A stretch of 64,000 nucleotides of DNA from an uncultured Prochlorococcus sp. (GCA_902537445.1 CACBBI010000001.1:52128-116127), one strand, 5' to 3'; counted from the first letter of the stretch, positions 9,148 through 18,087 are shown. Notes: a model not told the origin generated them from the sequence alone. Made by a program: numbers and translations.

Positions 9148-9597
9148 TTATTGATTTTGAATTTCCTTAAGTACTCTAATAGCCTCTTTAATGTGTTCAG
9201 GACCATTCAATAAATCTCTAAAAATATGCCTAACTGTTCCTTTGCGATCAATAACGTAAGTTACCCTACCATCCATAAAACCTAATACTTTAGGAACTTT
9301 AAAAGTTTTCCTTAGAGAGTCATTCGTATCACAAAGTAGTGGATATTGTAATTTATTTTTATTAGCAAATGCCAAATGACTTGAGGTACTTCCATTACTT
9401 ACTCCCCAAACTTGTGCCCCTAATACTTTGAATAAGTCATATTTATCTCTAAATCCGCAAACTTCTATAGTGCAACCCGGCGTATCATCTTTTGGATAAA
9501 AAAACAAAACAAGGGGGGTTTTTAAACCCTTATTTGATCTTTTAACTCCATTTTGATCCAGTAAAGAAAATTCTGGAATTTTATCTCCAATCTGCAC
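9148..9597 (-). CDS. bcp: Peroxiredoxin (Bcp/PrxQ family)
   Basis: FFYPKDDTPGCTIEVCGFRD active site. Confidence 0.93.
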   Translation of the reverse strand: MQIGDKIPEFSLLDQNGVKRSNKGLKTPLVLFFYPKDDTPGCTIEVCGFRDKYDLFKVLGAQVWGVSNGSTSSHLAFANKNKLQYPLLCDTNDSLRKTFKVPKVLGFMDGRVTYVIDRKGTVRHIFRDLLNGPEHIKEAIRVLKEIQNQ

Positions 9598-9746
9598 AAT
9601 GATTCTTATAAAGTTCCATATTAGAGGTTAATTTGTTTTTTTTGTGGCCTTAAATTAAATAACTGATATTAAAGTCAGTTTTTTTGTTTTAAAAGATACT
9701 AAAAAATTATTGAAATAAACTAGGGTGAATTTATTAATTCAATAAT

Positions 9747-9881
9747 ATGGAATTAATAATTTATATTTTTTTATTTCTAATTCTTTTTTTGGGAGTTATT
9801 TTTAACTTAAAAATAACTAATTTTAAAAAAATTCAAGAAATACGAAACAAAGCCAAAGATTATTCAAAAAAGAATAATTAA
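9747..9881 (+). CDS. Single-TM microprotein MELIIYIFLFLILFLGVIFNLKITNFKKIQEIRNKAKDYSKKNN
   Basis: Manual ORF, hydrophobic N-terminus plus basic tail. Confidence 0.45.
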   Translation: MELIIYIFLFLILFLGVIFNLKITNFKKIQEIRNKAKDYSKKNN

Positions 9882-9897
9882 ATAAGTATTGCTAAGA

Positions 9898-10164
9898 TTA
9901 AAATTCAATTTTTTCATTTGGAGTAAATACTGAGCAATATTTTTTTACAAGGTCCTTTGGCTGAGTAGTGGAAGGATTCGTTAATTTTAATTTTAGTTTT
10001 TCTATAGCCTCATTAGCATTAATCTCACCTAGTCGATATCTTGCACACGTATCCAATACTTTAAACATTTTTGTGGTAACGGCTTCAGCTGGATAAATTA
10101 GAAAAAAAAGGTAAAAAACAACAAATAAGTACTTCATTTTTTTTTGATAGTAGATATTTAGCAA
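9898..10164 (-). CDS. Hypothetical secreted protein
   Basis: Signal-peptide-like N-terminus …LFVVFYLFFLIYPAEA. Confidence 0.65.
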   Translation of the reverse strand: MLNIYYQKKMKYLFVVFYLFFLIYPAEAVTTKMFKVLDTCARYRLGEINANEAIEKLKLKLTNPSTTQPKDLVKKYCSVFTPNEKIEF

Positions 10165-10309
10165 ATGGTTTCAATAGTTTAGAAAAAAAATTAATTTAGA
10201 AAAGATTAAAATTTAATAGAATAATCTATTATGGATTGAATCTAGGATTTCTATAAAATAATAATAAAAGAAATTAAGATAAAATAAGTGTTAGTAATAA
10301 ATAATCCCG

Positions 10310-10453
10310 GTGAAAATGAGAAAATTAATAGACAAACATAAAACTCTTATAAATTGGTACCAAAAAAAATTTAAATTGAGTGATTATCAATTACTTTGGT
10401 TAGTTTTCTTTAAAGGAGTATTAATAACAATAATATTTTTCAAAATTTTTTAA
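10310..10453 (+). CDS. Microprotein, single TM (47 aa)
   Basis: Manual ORF MKMRKLIDKHKTLINWYQKKFKLSDYQLLWLVFFKGVLITIIFFKIF. Confidence 0.4.
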   Translation: MKMRKLIDKHKTLINWYQKKFKLSDYQLLWLVFFKGVLITIIFFKIF

Positions 10454-10544
10454 TATTAAAAAAAGCTCTTCCGAGAATGAAATTTTCAAATGATTTGACT
10501 ATATTTAATAGTAGATTTCCTAATTAGTTAAATAGTTATCAGTT

Positions 10545-10811
10545 ATGAATATTTTTGGTGTAGGTTTGCCTGAAGTTACTGTAATACTTATCTTAGCTCT
10601 TTTAATTTTTGGTCCAAAAAAGCTTCCAGAATTAGGGAAACAGCTTGGTAAAACTTTGAAAAGTCTTAAAAAAGCATCGAATGAATTTCAAAATGAAATC
10701 GACCAAGTTATGAACGAAGAAGATAAAGATGAATCTCCTAAATCTATAGAAAGCAATCAAACCGACGAAATTAATCAAGAAAAAATAGATTCAGAAAACA
10801 GCAAAAAATAA
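10545..10811 (+). CDS. tatA: Twin-arginine translocase TatA/E family subunit
   Basis: MNIFGVGLPEVTVILILALLIFGPKKLPELGKQLGK. Confidence 0.93.
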   Translation: MNIFGVGLPEVTVILILALLIFGPKKLPELGKQLGKTLKSLKKASNEFQNEIDQVMNEEDKDESPKSIESNQTDEINQEKIDSENSKK

Positions 10812-10815
10812 TATC

Positions 10816-11208
10816 TTGGATAGGCCCATAACCCCCATAGACGAATTTGAAAGAGCATTAGATAAAGCAGCTCTTACTAAAGAAGAATATGAATTGATAG
10901 ACTACATCCGCTATACAAGTGTTTTTACACAACCTAGTCTTATTAAAGATTTAAAAAGGCCATCAAAACCTCCTCTTTTATCAGTTCTATGTCAAATTTG
11001 CAGAAAAATTGGTTCGGAGATGCCAGATCATTTCAAAAAAGTAATTGAGTGGTCAATTGAAATAAGTGATCACAATACAAAATGGGATGCTCATTTAATT
11101 TGTGCAGAAGCATTAAATATAGACAAAATCCCATTAAGTCCTATTCATGGAACAACTCTATTTGATGTTCTTGTTGTACACAAAGAATTATTTCTTGGCT
11201 TTGATTGA
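10816..11208 (+). CDS. Conserved cyanobacterial hypothetical protein
   Basis: ORF track (TTG start); immediately downstream of tatA. Confidence 0.75.
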   Translation: MDRPITPIDEFERALDKAALTKEEYELIDYIRYTSVFTQPSLIKDLKRPSKPPLLSVLCQICRKIGSEMPDHFKKVIEWSIEISDHNTKWDAHLICAEALNIDKIPLSPIHGTTLFDVLVVHKELFLGFD

Positions 11209-11219
11209 ATTAAATTAAA

Positions 11220-11537
11220 TTAATCATCTAAAGGCACAGAATCAGTATCTATAACTTCCGAATCATCATACTTATTTATTTTATTTTCAATCCAGTTATT
11301 TATATAACTAACTAAAGGCAATGAACCTCTAAAAATAAAAATAGAGGTAGGCAAAGCGCTTAATAATCCGACTACAGGACTTTTAAAAAGTAATCTTCCT
11401 GCTTTTATGTTAAATAAAATAATAAGCGCTGAGGGGACTATAACTTTAACTACTGTTTTGAGCGCCTCAAGCCAACCAACACGATATATCCACCATATTA
11501 AAATTATGCCAACTAAATAGAGGAATAAGTAAGTCAT
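11220..11537 (-). CDS. Hypothetical membrane protein
   Basis: ORF track. Confidence 0.7.
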   Translation of the reverse strand: MTYLFLYLVGIILIWWIYRVGWLEALKTVVKVIVPSALIILFNIKAGRLLFKSPVVGLLSALPTSIFIFRGSLPLVSYINNWIENKINKYDDSEVIDTDSVPLDD

Positions 11538-11628
11538 AAAAATAGTATAATGATTATCTATTTATCTTGTTCTTACTAAGAAAAAGATTTTATAAATTTC
11601 TTTTACATCAATCAATCAAATTCTAGTA

Positions 11629-11844
11629 ATGAGTTTTTCTGAAATAAGAAAATTTTTAATCAAGATGCAATCTGATGAAGACTTAAAAAAGCAGGTTACA
11701 TCATCCTCTACAGCGGATGATGTAGCCCTAATTGGTCAACGCTTAGGTTATGACTTTTCCGGAGATGATCTCTTAAGATTTAATGGACAAAAAGTTGATA
11801 AAGTTACCGTAAGAAAGGTAGATCATCCAGGAGAATATCACTAA
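11629..11844 (+). CDS. Nif11-domain-like small protein
   Basis: MSFSEIRKFLIKMQSDEDLKKQVTSSSTADDVALIGQRLGYDFSGDDL pattern. Confidence 0.75.
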   Translation: MSFSEIRKFLIKMQSDEDLKKQVTSSSTADDVALIGQRLGYDFSGDDLLRFNGQKVDKVTVRKVDHPGEYH

Positions 11845-11845
11845 A

Positions 11846-12355
11846 TTAAGACTTAACCCATATTGCAAGCCCTCCGCCCCTTCCTCGTGCACATAACCAA
11901 TTATCTTTAGTGCTAATTCCTACAAGAGAGAAAAAAGGAATTTTTTTTTCTTCTGGTTTTTTTAATTCCTTATTAAATACTGGAAAACTACTAATACTAA
12001 TTTTCAATTTTTCAAAATAAAAAGCCAATAAAGGTCTAAGCCCTTTTAATTCTGCACTGCCTATAAAAGTAATATTTAATAATCCGAAATTAATTGAATT
12101 TTTTATTTCATAATTTATTTGATCCTCTTTATTTTTACTTTTTAATTCGAGTCTTGCCGACAATACTTGGAGAATAGAACTGGGTATATTTTTGATTTCA
12201 TCTGACTCATTTCCCCATACATACTTAAACTTCCATATTCCTAACAATTCCTCATATAAAATTCCGCTACCGTTTTTTTGAGAATTTTTTTCTAAAAGTT
12301 TTATCTCATTAATATCAGGTAATTGTTTCATAATAGATTTTAATCTAAGAATCAA
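11846..12355 (-). CDS. PAP/fibrillin-like (plastid lipid-associated) protein
   Basis: LLGIWKFKYVW…, GLRPLLAFYFEKL, WLCARGRGGGLAIWVK C-terminus. Confidence 0.55.
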   Translation of the reverse strand: MILRLKSIMKQLPDINEIKLLEKNSQKNGSGILYEELLGIWKFKYVWGNESDEIKNIPSSILQVLSARLELKSKNKEDQINYEIKNSINFGLLNITFIGSAELKGLRPLLAFYFEKLKISISSFPVFNKELKKPEEKKIPFFSLVGISTKDNWLCARGRGGGLAIWVKS

Positions 12356-12503
12356 ATATTAGGATAACTCTTTAAAAAATGTTCTTAGTTAAAAATATCT
12401 CCAAAAAGATTTCTTTATTTCAAAATATTTCCAAAAAAATAATTTTATGGCACACATAAGGAACAATATCTCGTTATTATGTTTACATAAAGTAACTAAG
12501 TCA

Positions 12504-12614
12504 ATGGATTTTATTTCTAAAAGTCAAGGATACATCCCTCTAAAAGCAGTCCCATACATATTTTTCCTAGCTGTTGTACTAAGTATTACAACTTCAACTA
12601 ATACATTTGTCTAA
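12504..12614 (+). CDS. Microprotein (36 aa) MDFISKSQGYIPLKAVPYIFFLAVVLSITTSTNTFV
   Basis: Manual ORF, one hydrophobic helix. Confidence 0.45.
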   Translation: MDFISKSQGYIPLKAVPYIFFLAVVLSITTSTNTFV

Positions 12615-12653
12615 AACTAATTAGTTTTGCGAGAAGAGTAAAGTAAATATTTA

Positions 12654-14183
12654 ATGGAAAAGTACGATGTTGTAATAGTAGGTAGTGGAATAGGGGGATT
12701 ATGTTGCGGATCGATTCTCGCTTTGTCAGGCAAAAAAGTACTTATATGTGAAGCTCATAGCCAGCCAGGAGGTGTTGCCCACAGTTTCAGAAGAAATGGT
12801 TACACTTTCGAATCAGGTCCTTCATTGTGGAGTGGAATAGGTAAATGGCCGACAACTAATCCCCTAGGGCAAATTCTTAAATTACTTGATGAAGAAGTTG
12901 AACTATTTCAATACAAAGGTTGGCAAGTAATTGTCCCAGAAGGCAATTTTAATCTTGATGTGGGGGAAGAACCTTTTAAACATACTATTAAAACTTTAAG
13001 AGGTGAGAAATCTGTTAAAGAATGGGAATCATTTATTTCCGGAATAAAACCTCTTAGCCAAATAATAAATGAAATACCTTTACTCTCATTTTCTCCCGAA
13101 TCAATAAATTTCTTAGATTTAATAAATTTAACCTCAAAATTTTTTCCTAATATCAATCAAATACCAAAAATTAATAAAGGCTTTGGGAATTTAGTAAATA
13201 ATCATCTAGAGGATCCTTTTCTCAGGAATTGGGTTGATTTATTGAGCTTTTTGATAAGTGGCATGTCAATGCATGATACAAATACAGCTGCTATGGCTAC
13301 TTTATTTAACGAATGGTTTGAACCAAATTCATACCTTGAATACCCCAAAGGAGGTAGTGAATCTATCGTAAAAGCTTTAATTAATGGATTTAAAAAAAAT
13401 GGAGGAGAATTAATTCTTTCTTCGAGAGTAAAGACAATTAACTTCAATAAAAATTTAGCCACAGGAATAACACTGAATAATGGTTCTAGTTATAGTTGTG
13501 AATCTGTTGTTACGAATACTGATATTTGGAATTTAAAAAAGTTAATTCCAAATGAAATTTCAAAAAAATGGAATACAAAAGTTTTGAACCCTAATAAATG
13601 TGATTCTTTCCTTCATATACATCTAGGTTTTGATGCTGATGGTCTTGAAAATTTGCCAATACATGCAATACATGTTGATGAGTGGGAAAAAGGTATAACC
13701 GCAGAAAGAAATATAGTCGTATTTTCAATCCCATCTGTTTTAGATAAAAATATGGCCCCTGAAGGAAAACATGTTCTTCATGGATATACTCCCGCAAATG
13801 AACCTTGGGAAATTTGGGAAAACCTAAATCCAAAGGAATTAGAATATAGAAATTTGAAAGAAGAAAGATGTTCAATATTCCTTAATGCAGTGCGAAAATT
13901 CATCCCTGATATAGATGAAAGGATTGATTTAAAGATGCTAGGAACCCCAATCACTCATAAAAAATTCACCAATACCTATTGCGGTAGTTACGGCCCTGCA
14001 TTATCTGCAGCAAAAGGTCTTTTCCCAGGCTGCAAAACTCCAGTGAAAAATTTATTTACTTGCGGCGCAAGTACATTTCCAGGTATTGGAATTCCTGCTG
14101 TTTCAGCAAGTGGCGCTTACGCAGCTGAAAAAATTATTGGTAAAAAAGAGTTTAAAACTCTTCTTAAGAAAATAAATTTATGA
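12654..14183 (+). CDS. FAD-dependent oxidoreductase, phytoene desaturase / carotene isomerase (CrtH-like) family
   Basis: YDVVIVGSGIGGLCCGSILALSGKKVLICEAHSQPGGVAHSF dinucleotide-binding motif; C-terminal LFTCGASTFPGIGIPAVSASGAYAAEKI. Confidence 0.88.
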   Translation: MEKYDVVIVGSGIGGLCCGSILALSGKKVLICEAHSQPGGVAHSFRRNGYTFESGPSLWSGIGKWPTTNPLGQILKLLDEEVELFQYKGWQVIVPEGNFNLDVGEEPFKHTIKTLRGEKSVKEWESFISGIKPLSQIINEIPLLSFSPESINFLDLINLTSKFFPNINQIPKINKGFGNLVNNHLEDPFLRNWVDLLSFLISGMSMHDTNTAAMATLFNEWFEPNSYLEYPKGGSESIVKALINGFKKNGGELILSSRVKTINFNKNLATGITLNNGSSYSCESVVTNTDIWNLKKLIPNEISKKWNTKVLNPNKCDSFLHIHLGFDADGLENLPIHAIHVDEWEKGITAERNIVVFSIPSVLDKNMAPEGKHVLHGYTPANEPWEIWENLNPKELEYRNLKEERCSIFLNAVRKFIPDIDERIDLKMLGTPITHKKFTNTYCGSYGPALSAAKGLFPGCKTPVKNLFTCGASTFPGIGIPAVSASGAYAAEKIIGKKEFKTLLKKINL

Positions 14184-14249
14184 ATCAAGTTATTTTTTAT
14201 AACTCTACAAATACTTAGTTAAGAAATAAGAATAAAGAAAGCAAAAACG

Positions 14250-14504
14250 TTGAATAATGATAATCTTTATCTGAACATAAACTTAACTTATAGCTCTTAT
14301 ATGTTTTTCTTATCAATTCCTCAAGCTTGGCATTTAGTTGGCACTTGGTCAGAACAACTTCCAAACGAGTCAAATCTTATAGGAATGGGCCAAACAGAAT
14401 TAATGATGACTTTGCATTCAATATTCGTTCCTCTCTTACTTGTAATTTCATATTACCTATTCAATAGACTTAACAAAAACGAATCAAAGAAAATTAAAGG
14501 ATAA
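14250..14504 (+). CDS. Hypothetical membrane protein
   Basis: ORF track. Confidence 0.6.
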   Translation: MNNDNLYLNINLTYSSYMFFLSIPQAWHLVGTWSEQLPNESNLIGMGQTELMMTLHSIFVPLLLVISYYLFNRLNKNESKKIKG

Positions 14505-14515
14505 TCGTTTAAAGT

Positions 14516-14806
14516 TTATTTAGCCGAACTTCTTCTAACTACTTTTCTGCCTGTAGAAGTATCAACTCCGCTTGAATCTTTAGTTTGTGAATTAGATTCA
14601 ACATTATCAACATCACTTTTATCCATTTCTGCGCAAACACCTACTACCATGGCAGCTTGCATTTGATCTGGTAAATCTCCAATAGTTAATAAGGCCTTTA
14701 AAACTAATTGAAGTCGAGTTTGCCGATCTATTTCAGGTCTTAGTTTTTTTACGGTATTCCAAAGTTCTTGGGTAACTTCTTTTAAAAGTTCTCGATCAAC
14801 AGCCAA
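14516..14806 (-). CDS. Conserved cyanobacterial hypothetical protein
   Basis: ORF track; coding-like composition. Confidence 0.7.
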   Translation of the reverse strand: MAVDRELLKEVTQELWNTVKKLRPEIDRQTRLQLVLKALLTIGDLPDQMQAAMVVGVCAEMDKSDVDNVESNSQTKDSSGVDTSTGRKVVRRSSAK

Positions 14807-14896
14807 ATTAAATCCTTCTTGTATTTCTACTAATCTAACAAAAAATTGGATCTCGTAAAATAATATTCAATAAAAAGATTGTTAGTTAATATTTTT

Positions 14897-15103
14897 CTAT
14901 CCGAATACGAGTTGCATTTGTTGGTGCAATGCATTCTTCTCTTGCAAAAGTTTATCTTTTTCAGTCTTTTTTAGAGTAAAAGTTCTATAAAATTTTTTTT
15001 GAATCTTTATTGGAGTATTTTCAAACTTTACATTTTTGCTTATTAGAGAATTCCACTCTTTTGAATTAAAAGGGGCATAAGGAGAAGATGAAATCACTTT
15101 CAT
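14897..15103 (-). CDS. Small hypothetical protein
   Basis: ORF track; starts 14 bp from a perfect palindrome. Confidence 0.55.
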   Translation of the reverse strand: MKVISSSPYAPFNSKEWNSLISKNVKFENTPIKIQKKFYRTFTLKKTEKDKLLQEKNALHQQMQLVFG

Positions 15104-15116
15104 ATCTTAACAATAC

Positions 15117-15140
15117 ATCTGTACTAATATTAGTACAGAT
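15117..15140. promoter_or_regulatory. 24-bp perfect palindrome ATCTGTACTAATATTAGTACAGAT, candidate operator
   Basis: Exact reverse-complement symmetry, directly upstream of the 14897-15103 minus-strand ORF. Confidence 0.6.
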
Positions 15141-15405
15141 TTACTATTATGCAACAACTGAGTCGACTTTTCTTAAATTTTAAAATGTCTTTGAGAATGG
15201 ATTGATTTTTTTTATCTAATTTTTGGGAATTATAAGTTTGATAAATGAATAAAAGTATCATAAGTAACTTATTGATCCCTTTTTTTAGTGTCTTAAGACT
15301 TTTATTGCTTAAAAACCTCTTAAAATAGTTAATTTGTTGAAATTAACATTGACAAGATATATTTAGTAATCCTTCCTATAAAAAGAATAATGAATTGATC
15401 GCAAA

Positions 15406-15714
15406 ATGCTTCTTAGTAATTCAAAAAGATTAAAAATCCAAGGAATAATTAAAAGAATTGCTCAAGATAAATCAATTACATTAGAAGAAAGAATATATGT
15501 CGAGAAATTTGCACACCATAACTCTACAATTTCTCTTTGGCTGAAAAAAGCTAACAGTTTTAGAAGGAATGGTACGAAAAATGATGGGGGGATTGATAAC
15601 CTCTTACAATCATTTGGGATAGATGGACTAGATAAAGAAAATCATTTCAACCCTAATGAAGATGATATATCGGATTGGTTTGGCGGTGCTCCTGGTTGGT
15701 TAAGGAGAAGCTAG
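15406..15714 (+). CDS. Conserved cyanobacterial hypothetical protein
   Basis: ORF track. Confidence 0.75.
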   Translation: MLLSNSKRLKIQGIIKRIAQDKSITLEERIYVEKFAHHNSTISLWLKKANSFRRNGTKNDGGIDNLLQSFGIDGLDKENHFNPNEDDISDWFGGAPGWLRRS

Positions 15715-15987
15715 ATCCATTAATTATTCAATTTACCCAGGCTATCTTACACAAATATAAACTCATAAAAGATATAAATACCCAAAAAACCCATGGTATA
15801 AATTTAATCGGAACTAAATATTTTTTTGAAAAGGTTTTCATATTTATTTTTCTTTTAGATTATTTCTTCCTTACAGTTTTTGAAAATAGGTTTAATTGCT
15901 CTATTTATAAATTAAACAATATTCGAAACCTCAAAGATATTAAATCACTTTAAGTAGATAAACTTAATTAGCCTTAATCTTCACAAT

Positions 15988-16128
15988 CTAAGCAACTTTA
16001 TTTTCAATGTTCTTTGAAAAATTTACTATTTTTGCCTCATCATGGTCTGAATCATTCCAAAATTTTATAAGTCTTTCTAATTCATCAATCCTTTTTTTGG
16101 CATTTGCAATTTTTTCAGCAGTTGTCAT
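15988..16128 (-). CDS. Small hypothetical protein (46 aa) MTTAEKIANAKKRIDELERLIKFWNDSDHDEAKIVNFSKNIENKVA
   Basis: Manual ORF, coding-like. Confidence 0.55.
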   Translation of the reverse strand: MTTAEKIANAKKRIDELERLIKFWNDSDHDEAKIVNFSKNIENKVA

Positions 16129-16283
16129 ATAAAATTTTTATCTATCCAATTAATGCATGAAAAAAAAATATTTCAATGGAAGTAACAATTTTTAGACTAT
16201 AAATATTAATTTTTGGTTAATTACTTCGATACATCATAGCCCTCGAGCGGCTGAGTAATTATACTTAAAGAAAAACTAAATCT

Positions 16284-16793
16284 ATGAAGAAATTAAATTC
16301 TTTGATTTTGAATAGCACAGTTAACTTCTTAGACTTCATTTACTCTGGTAGATCTTTACAAAGATTTTGGGTTTTAGAAGTTATAGCTAGATCACCTTAT
16401 TTTGCATTTCTTTCAGTTCTTCATTTTAAAGAATCTCTAGGAATTAAAAATGAGAAAACAATGATTTTAATGAAAGAACATTTTTATCAAGCTATTAACG
16501 AAACTGAGCATCTTAAAGAAATGGAGAAAAGAGGAGGAGATAGGTTCTGGATTGATAGATTTTTTGCGAGACACCTTGTTCTTGTGTATTACTGGATCAT
16601 GGTTTTTTATTATTTCCTCTCTCCAGCTAATGCTTATGATGTCAACATAAAAATCGAAGAACATGCATTTGAAACTTATTCCAAATATTTAATAGATAAT
16701 CCAAATGATCAAAAAATAAAAGAAATTGCTCAAGATGAATTAAATCATGTCCAAGAACTTAACGAAGCTTTGTCAATGCTTACAACAGTTTAG
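16284..16793 (+). CDS. ptox: Plastid terminal oxidase / alternative oxidase family di-iron quinol oxidase
   Basis: LEVIARSPYFAFLSVLH, ETEHLKEME, EEHAFETY, DELNHVQ di-iron ligand pattern. Confidence 0.85.
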   Translation: MKKLNSLILNSTVNFLDFIYSGRSLQRFWVLEVIARSPYFAFLSVLHFKESLGIKNEKTMILMKEHFYQAINETEHLKEMEKRGGDRFWIDRFFARHLVLVYYWIMVFYYFLSPANAYDVNIKIEEHAFETYSKYLIDNPNDQKIKEIAQDELNHVQELNEALSMLTTV

Positions 16794-17224
16794 ATTAGTG
16801 CTGAGAAATCTATTAGCAATATTGAGAGTATCACCGAAGAAGAAATTAATCCTAGGCTGATCATTAATGAGACGTAACCTTTTTTTCTAGGCAATTTATA
16901 AAAAGATATTCCAATAATTAATATCATTATTAACGAGAAAAAAATTATAATTTTTTCATTTACTAAATTGAGATGTATAACTAAATTTTTTTCTTCAAAA
17001 AATTTGAGAAATTCAGATAAAACTAATTCTTCTTCTATTTTCTTAAAATAGTCAAATAAGCTTATAAAAGCAGAACTTAATAAAGATAATGCAACCAGTG
17101 CAGTAACTGGTTTTGTTAACCTGTTAAGTGTTCTGTTAAAACTTGCCAATAAAATAAGAATAAAAAAAGAGGTTACTAAAGGTATTAAAGGTATAAGAGT
17201 TGTTGAATTTATGAAATTTCCCAC
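16790..17224 (-). CDS. Membrane protein resembling the isolated N-terminal region of NdhF/NuoL
   Basis: LIPLIPLVTSFFILILLASFNRTLNRLTKPVTALVALSLLSSAF… helix pattern resembles NdhF N-terminus; only 144 aa. Confidence 0.5.
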   Translation of the reverse strand: MGNFINSTTLIPLIPLVTSFFILILLASFNRTLNRLTKPVTALVALSLLSSAFISLFDYFKKIEEELVLSEFLKFFEEKNLVIHLNLVNEKIIIFFSLIMILIIGISFYKLPRKKGYVSLMISLGLISSSVILSILLIDFSALI

Positions 17225-17371
17225 GGAAAAAATATGTATCTAACTTAAAATTTTATATTATTTCGACGCGTTATTTTATTAAATAAGATTTTTTAAAATC
17301 TAAAATGTAATTAGTACCTATTGCATTCTGTGTAAATTGATACCAAAATTAAATTAGTATTGAAAAATAAA

Positions 17372-17473
17372 ATGTTAGCCATTTCTGAAATTATTATTGC
17401 AAGTGCTATCTTCCTAGGAGTTGTATATTGGGAAGTCAAATTCCTATATACCAAAACTACTGTAGCGAAATAA
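17372..17473 (+). CDS. Single-TM microprotein MLAISEIIIASAIFLGVVYWEVKFLYTKTTVAK
   Basis: Manual ORF. Confidence 0.45.
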   Translation: MLAISEIIIASAIFLGVVYWEVKFLYTKTTVAK

Positions 17474-17589
17474 ATTCACTCAAAACAGGAAAATTAAAAG
17501 CGTAGAAAATTTAAATAAAATTTAAGAATTTAAGTTGACAAAAAAAGCTCTAAATATGAGAGAATAAACACAAATATTTAGCCCCTCTA

Positions 17590-17727
17590 ATGAGCGAAGT
17601 TCAAAATCCTAATACTAACTCAACTCAGCAGCAGCAGCAGCAGCAGCAGCAATCCTATTCAGACAGCAAAATTAACTCTGCTGAGAGCGAGAGACTTTAT
17701 CTTGAGATGAAAGAAGCTTGGCTTTAA
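17590..17727 (+). CDS. Small protein with polyglutamine tract MSEVQNPNTNSTQQQQQQQQQSYSDSKINSAESERLYLEMKEAWL
   Basis: Manual ORF; in-frame (CAG)8CAA. Confidence 0.6.
   Translation: MSEVQNPNTNSTQQQQQQQQQSYSDSKINSAESERLYLEMKEAWL
17626..17652 (+). repeat. (CAG)8CAA trinucleotide microsatellite
   Basis: Direct reading. Confidence 0.95.
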
Positions 17728-17841
17728 ATTTAATTCGTGTTTGAAATAATATTTCTATAAATTTTTTTTTAATTTTGAAGTAATCAATACTTTTTTATTT
17801 TCTATACCCTTTAAATTTTGTTTAACCACAAGATTAATTTG

Positions 17842-17973
17842 TTGAGAAAACTTAAGCAGTTAGAGAAAATTAACGGAAGGCTCGCAATGGGAGGGTTGAT
17901 ATATTTAGTTTTTACAAAACTAGTTTCCAACCGTGCCGACATATTAGACCAGCTTAAATCTTATTTAATTTAA
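17842..17973 (+). CDS. Candidate HLIP/CAB-like single-helix protein MLRKLKQLEKINGRLAMGGLIYLVFTKLVSNRADILDQLKSYLI
   Basis: Manual ORF (TTG start) with E-x-x-NGRxAMxG chlorophyll-binding-like motif. Confidence 0.45.
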   Translation: MRKLKQLEKINGRLAMGGLIYLVFTKLVSNRADILDQLKSYLI

Positions 17974-17994
17974 GAAATGAATTAGAAGTATTTA

Positions 17995-18087
17995 TTATCC
18001 AGGAATATTTCGTTCTATATAAGCGTCAGTTAAAGCTAAAATTAACCCCAATAATGTTGAAAATATAGCAATTTCAGTTGATTCCAT
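17995..18087 (-). CDS. Single-TM microprotein (30 aa) MESTEIAIFSTLLGLILALTDAYIERNIPG
   Basis: Manual ORF, size and topology like small photosynthetic-complex subunits. Confidence 0.45.
   Translation of the reverse strand: MESTEIAIFSTLLGLILALTDAYIERNIPG

Noticed and set aside
12908-13875. Minus-strand ORFs 12908-13156, 13202-13462 and 13591-13875
   Set aside because: Antisense shadows of the CrtH-like CDS (12654-14183).
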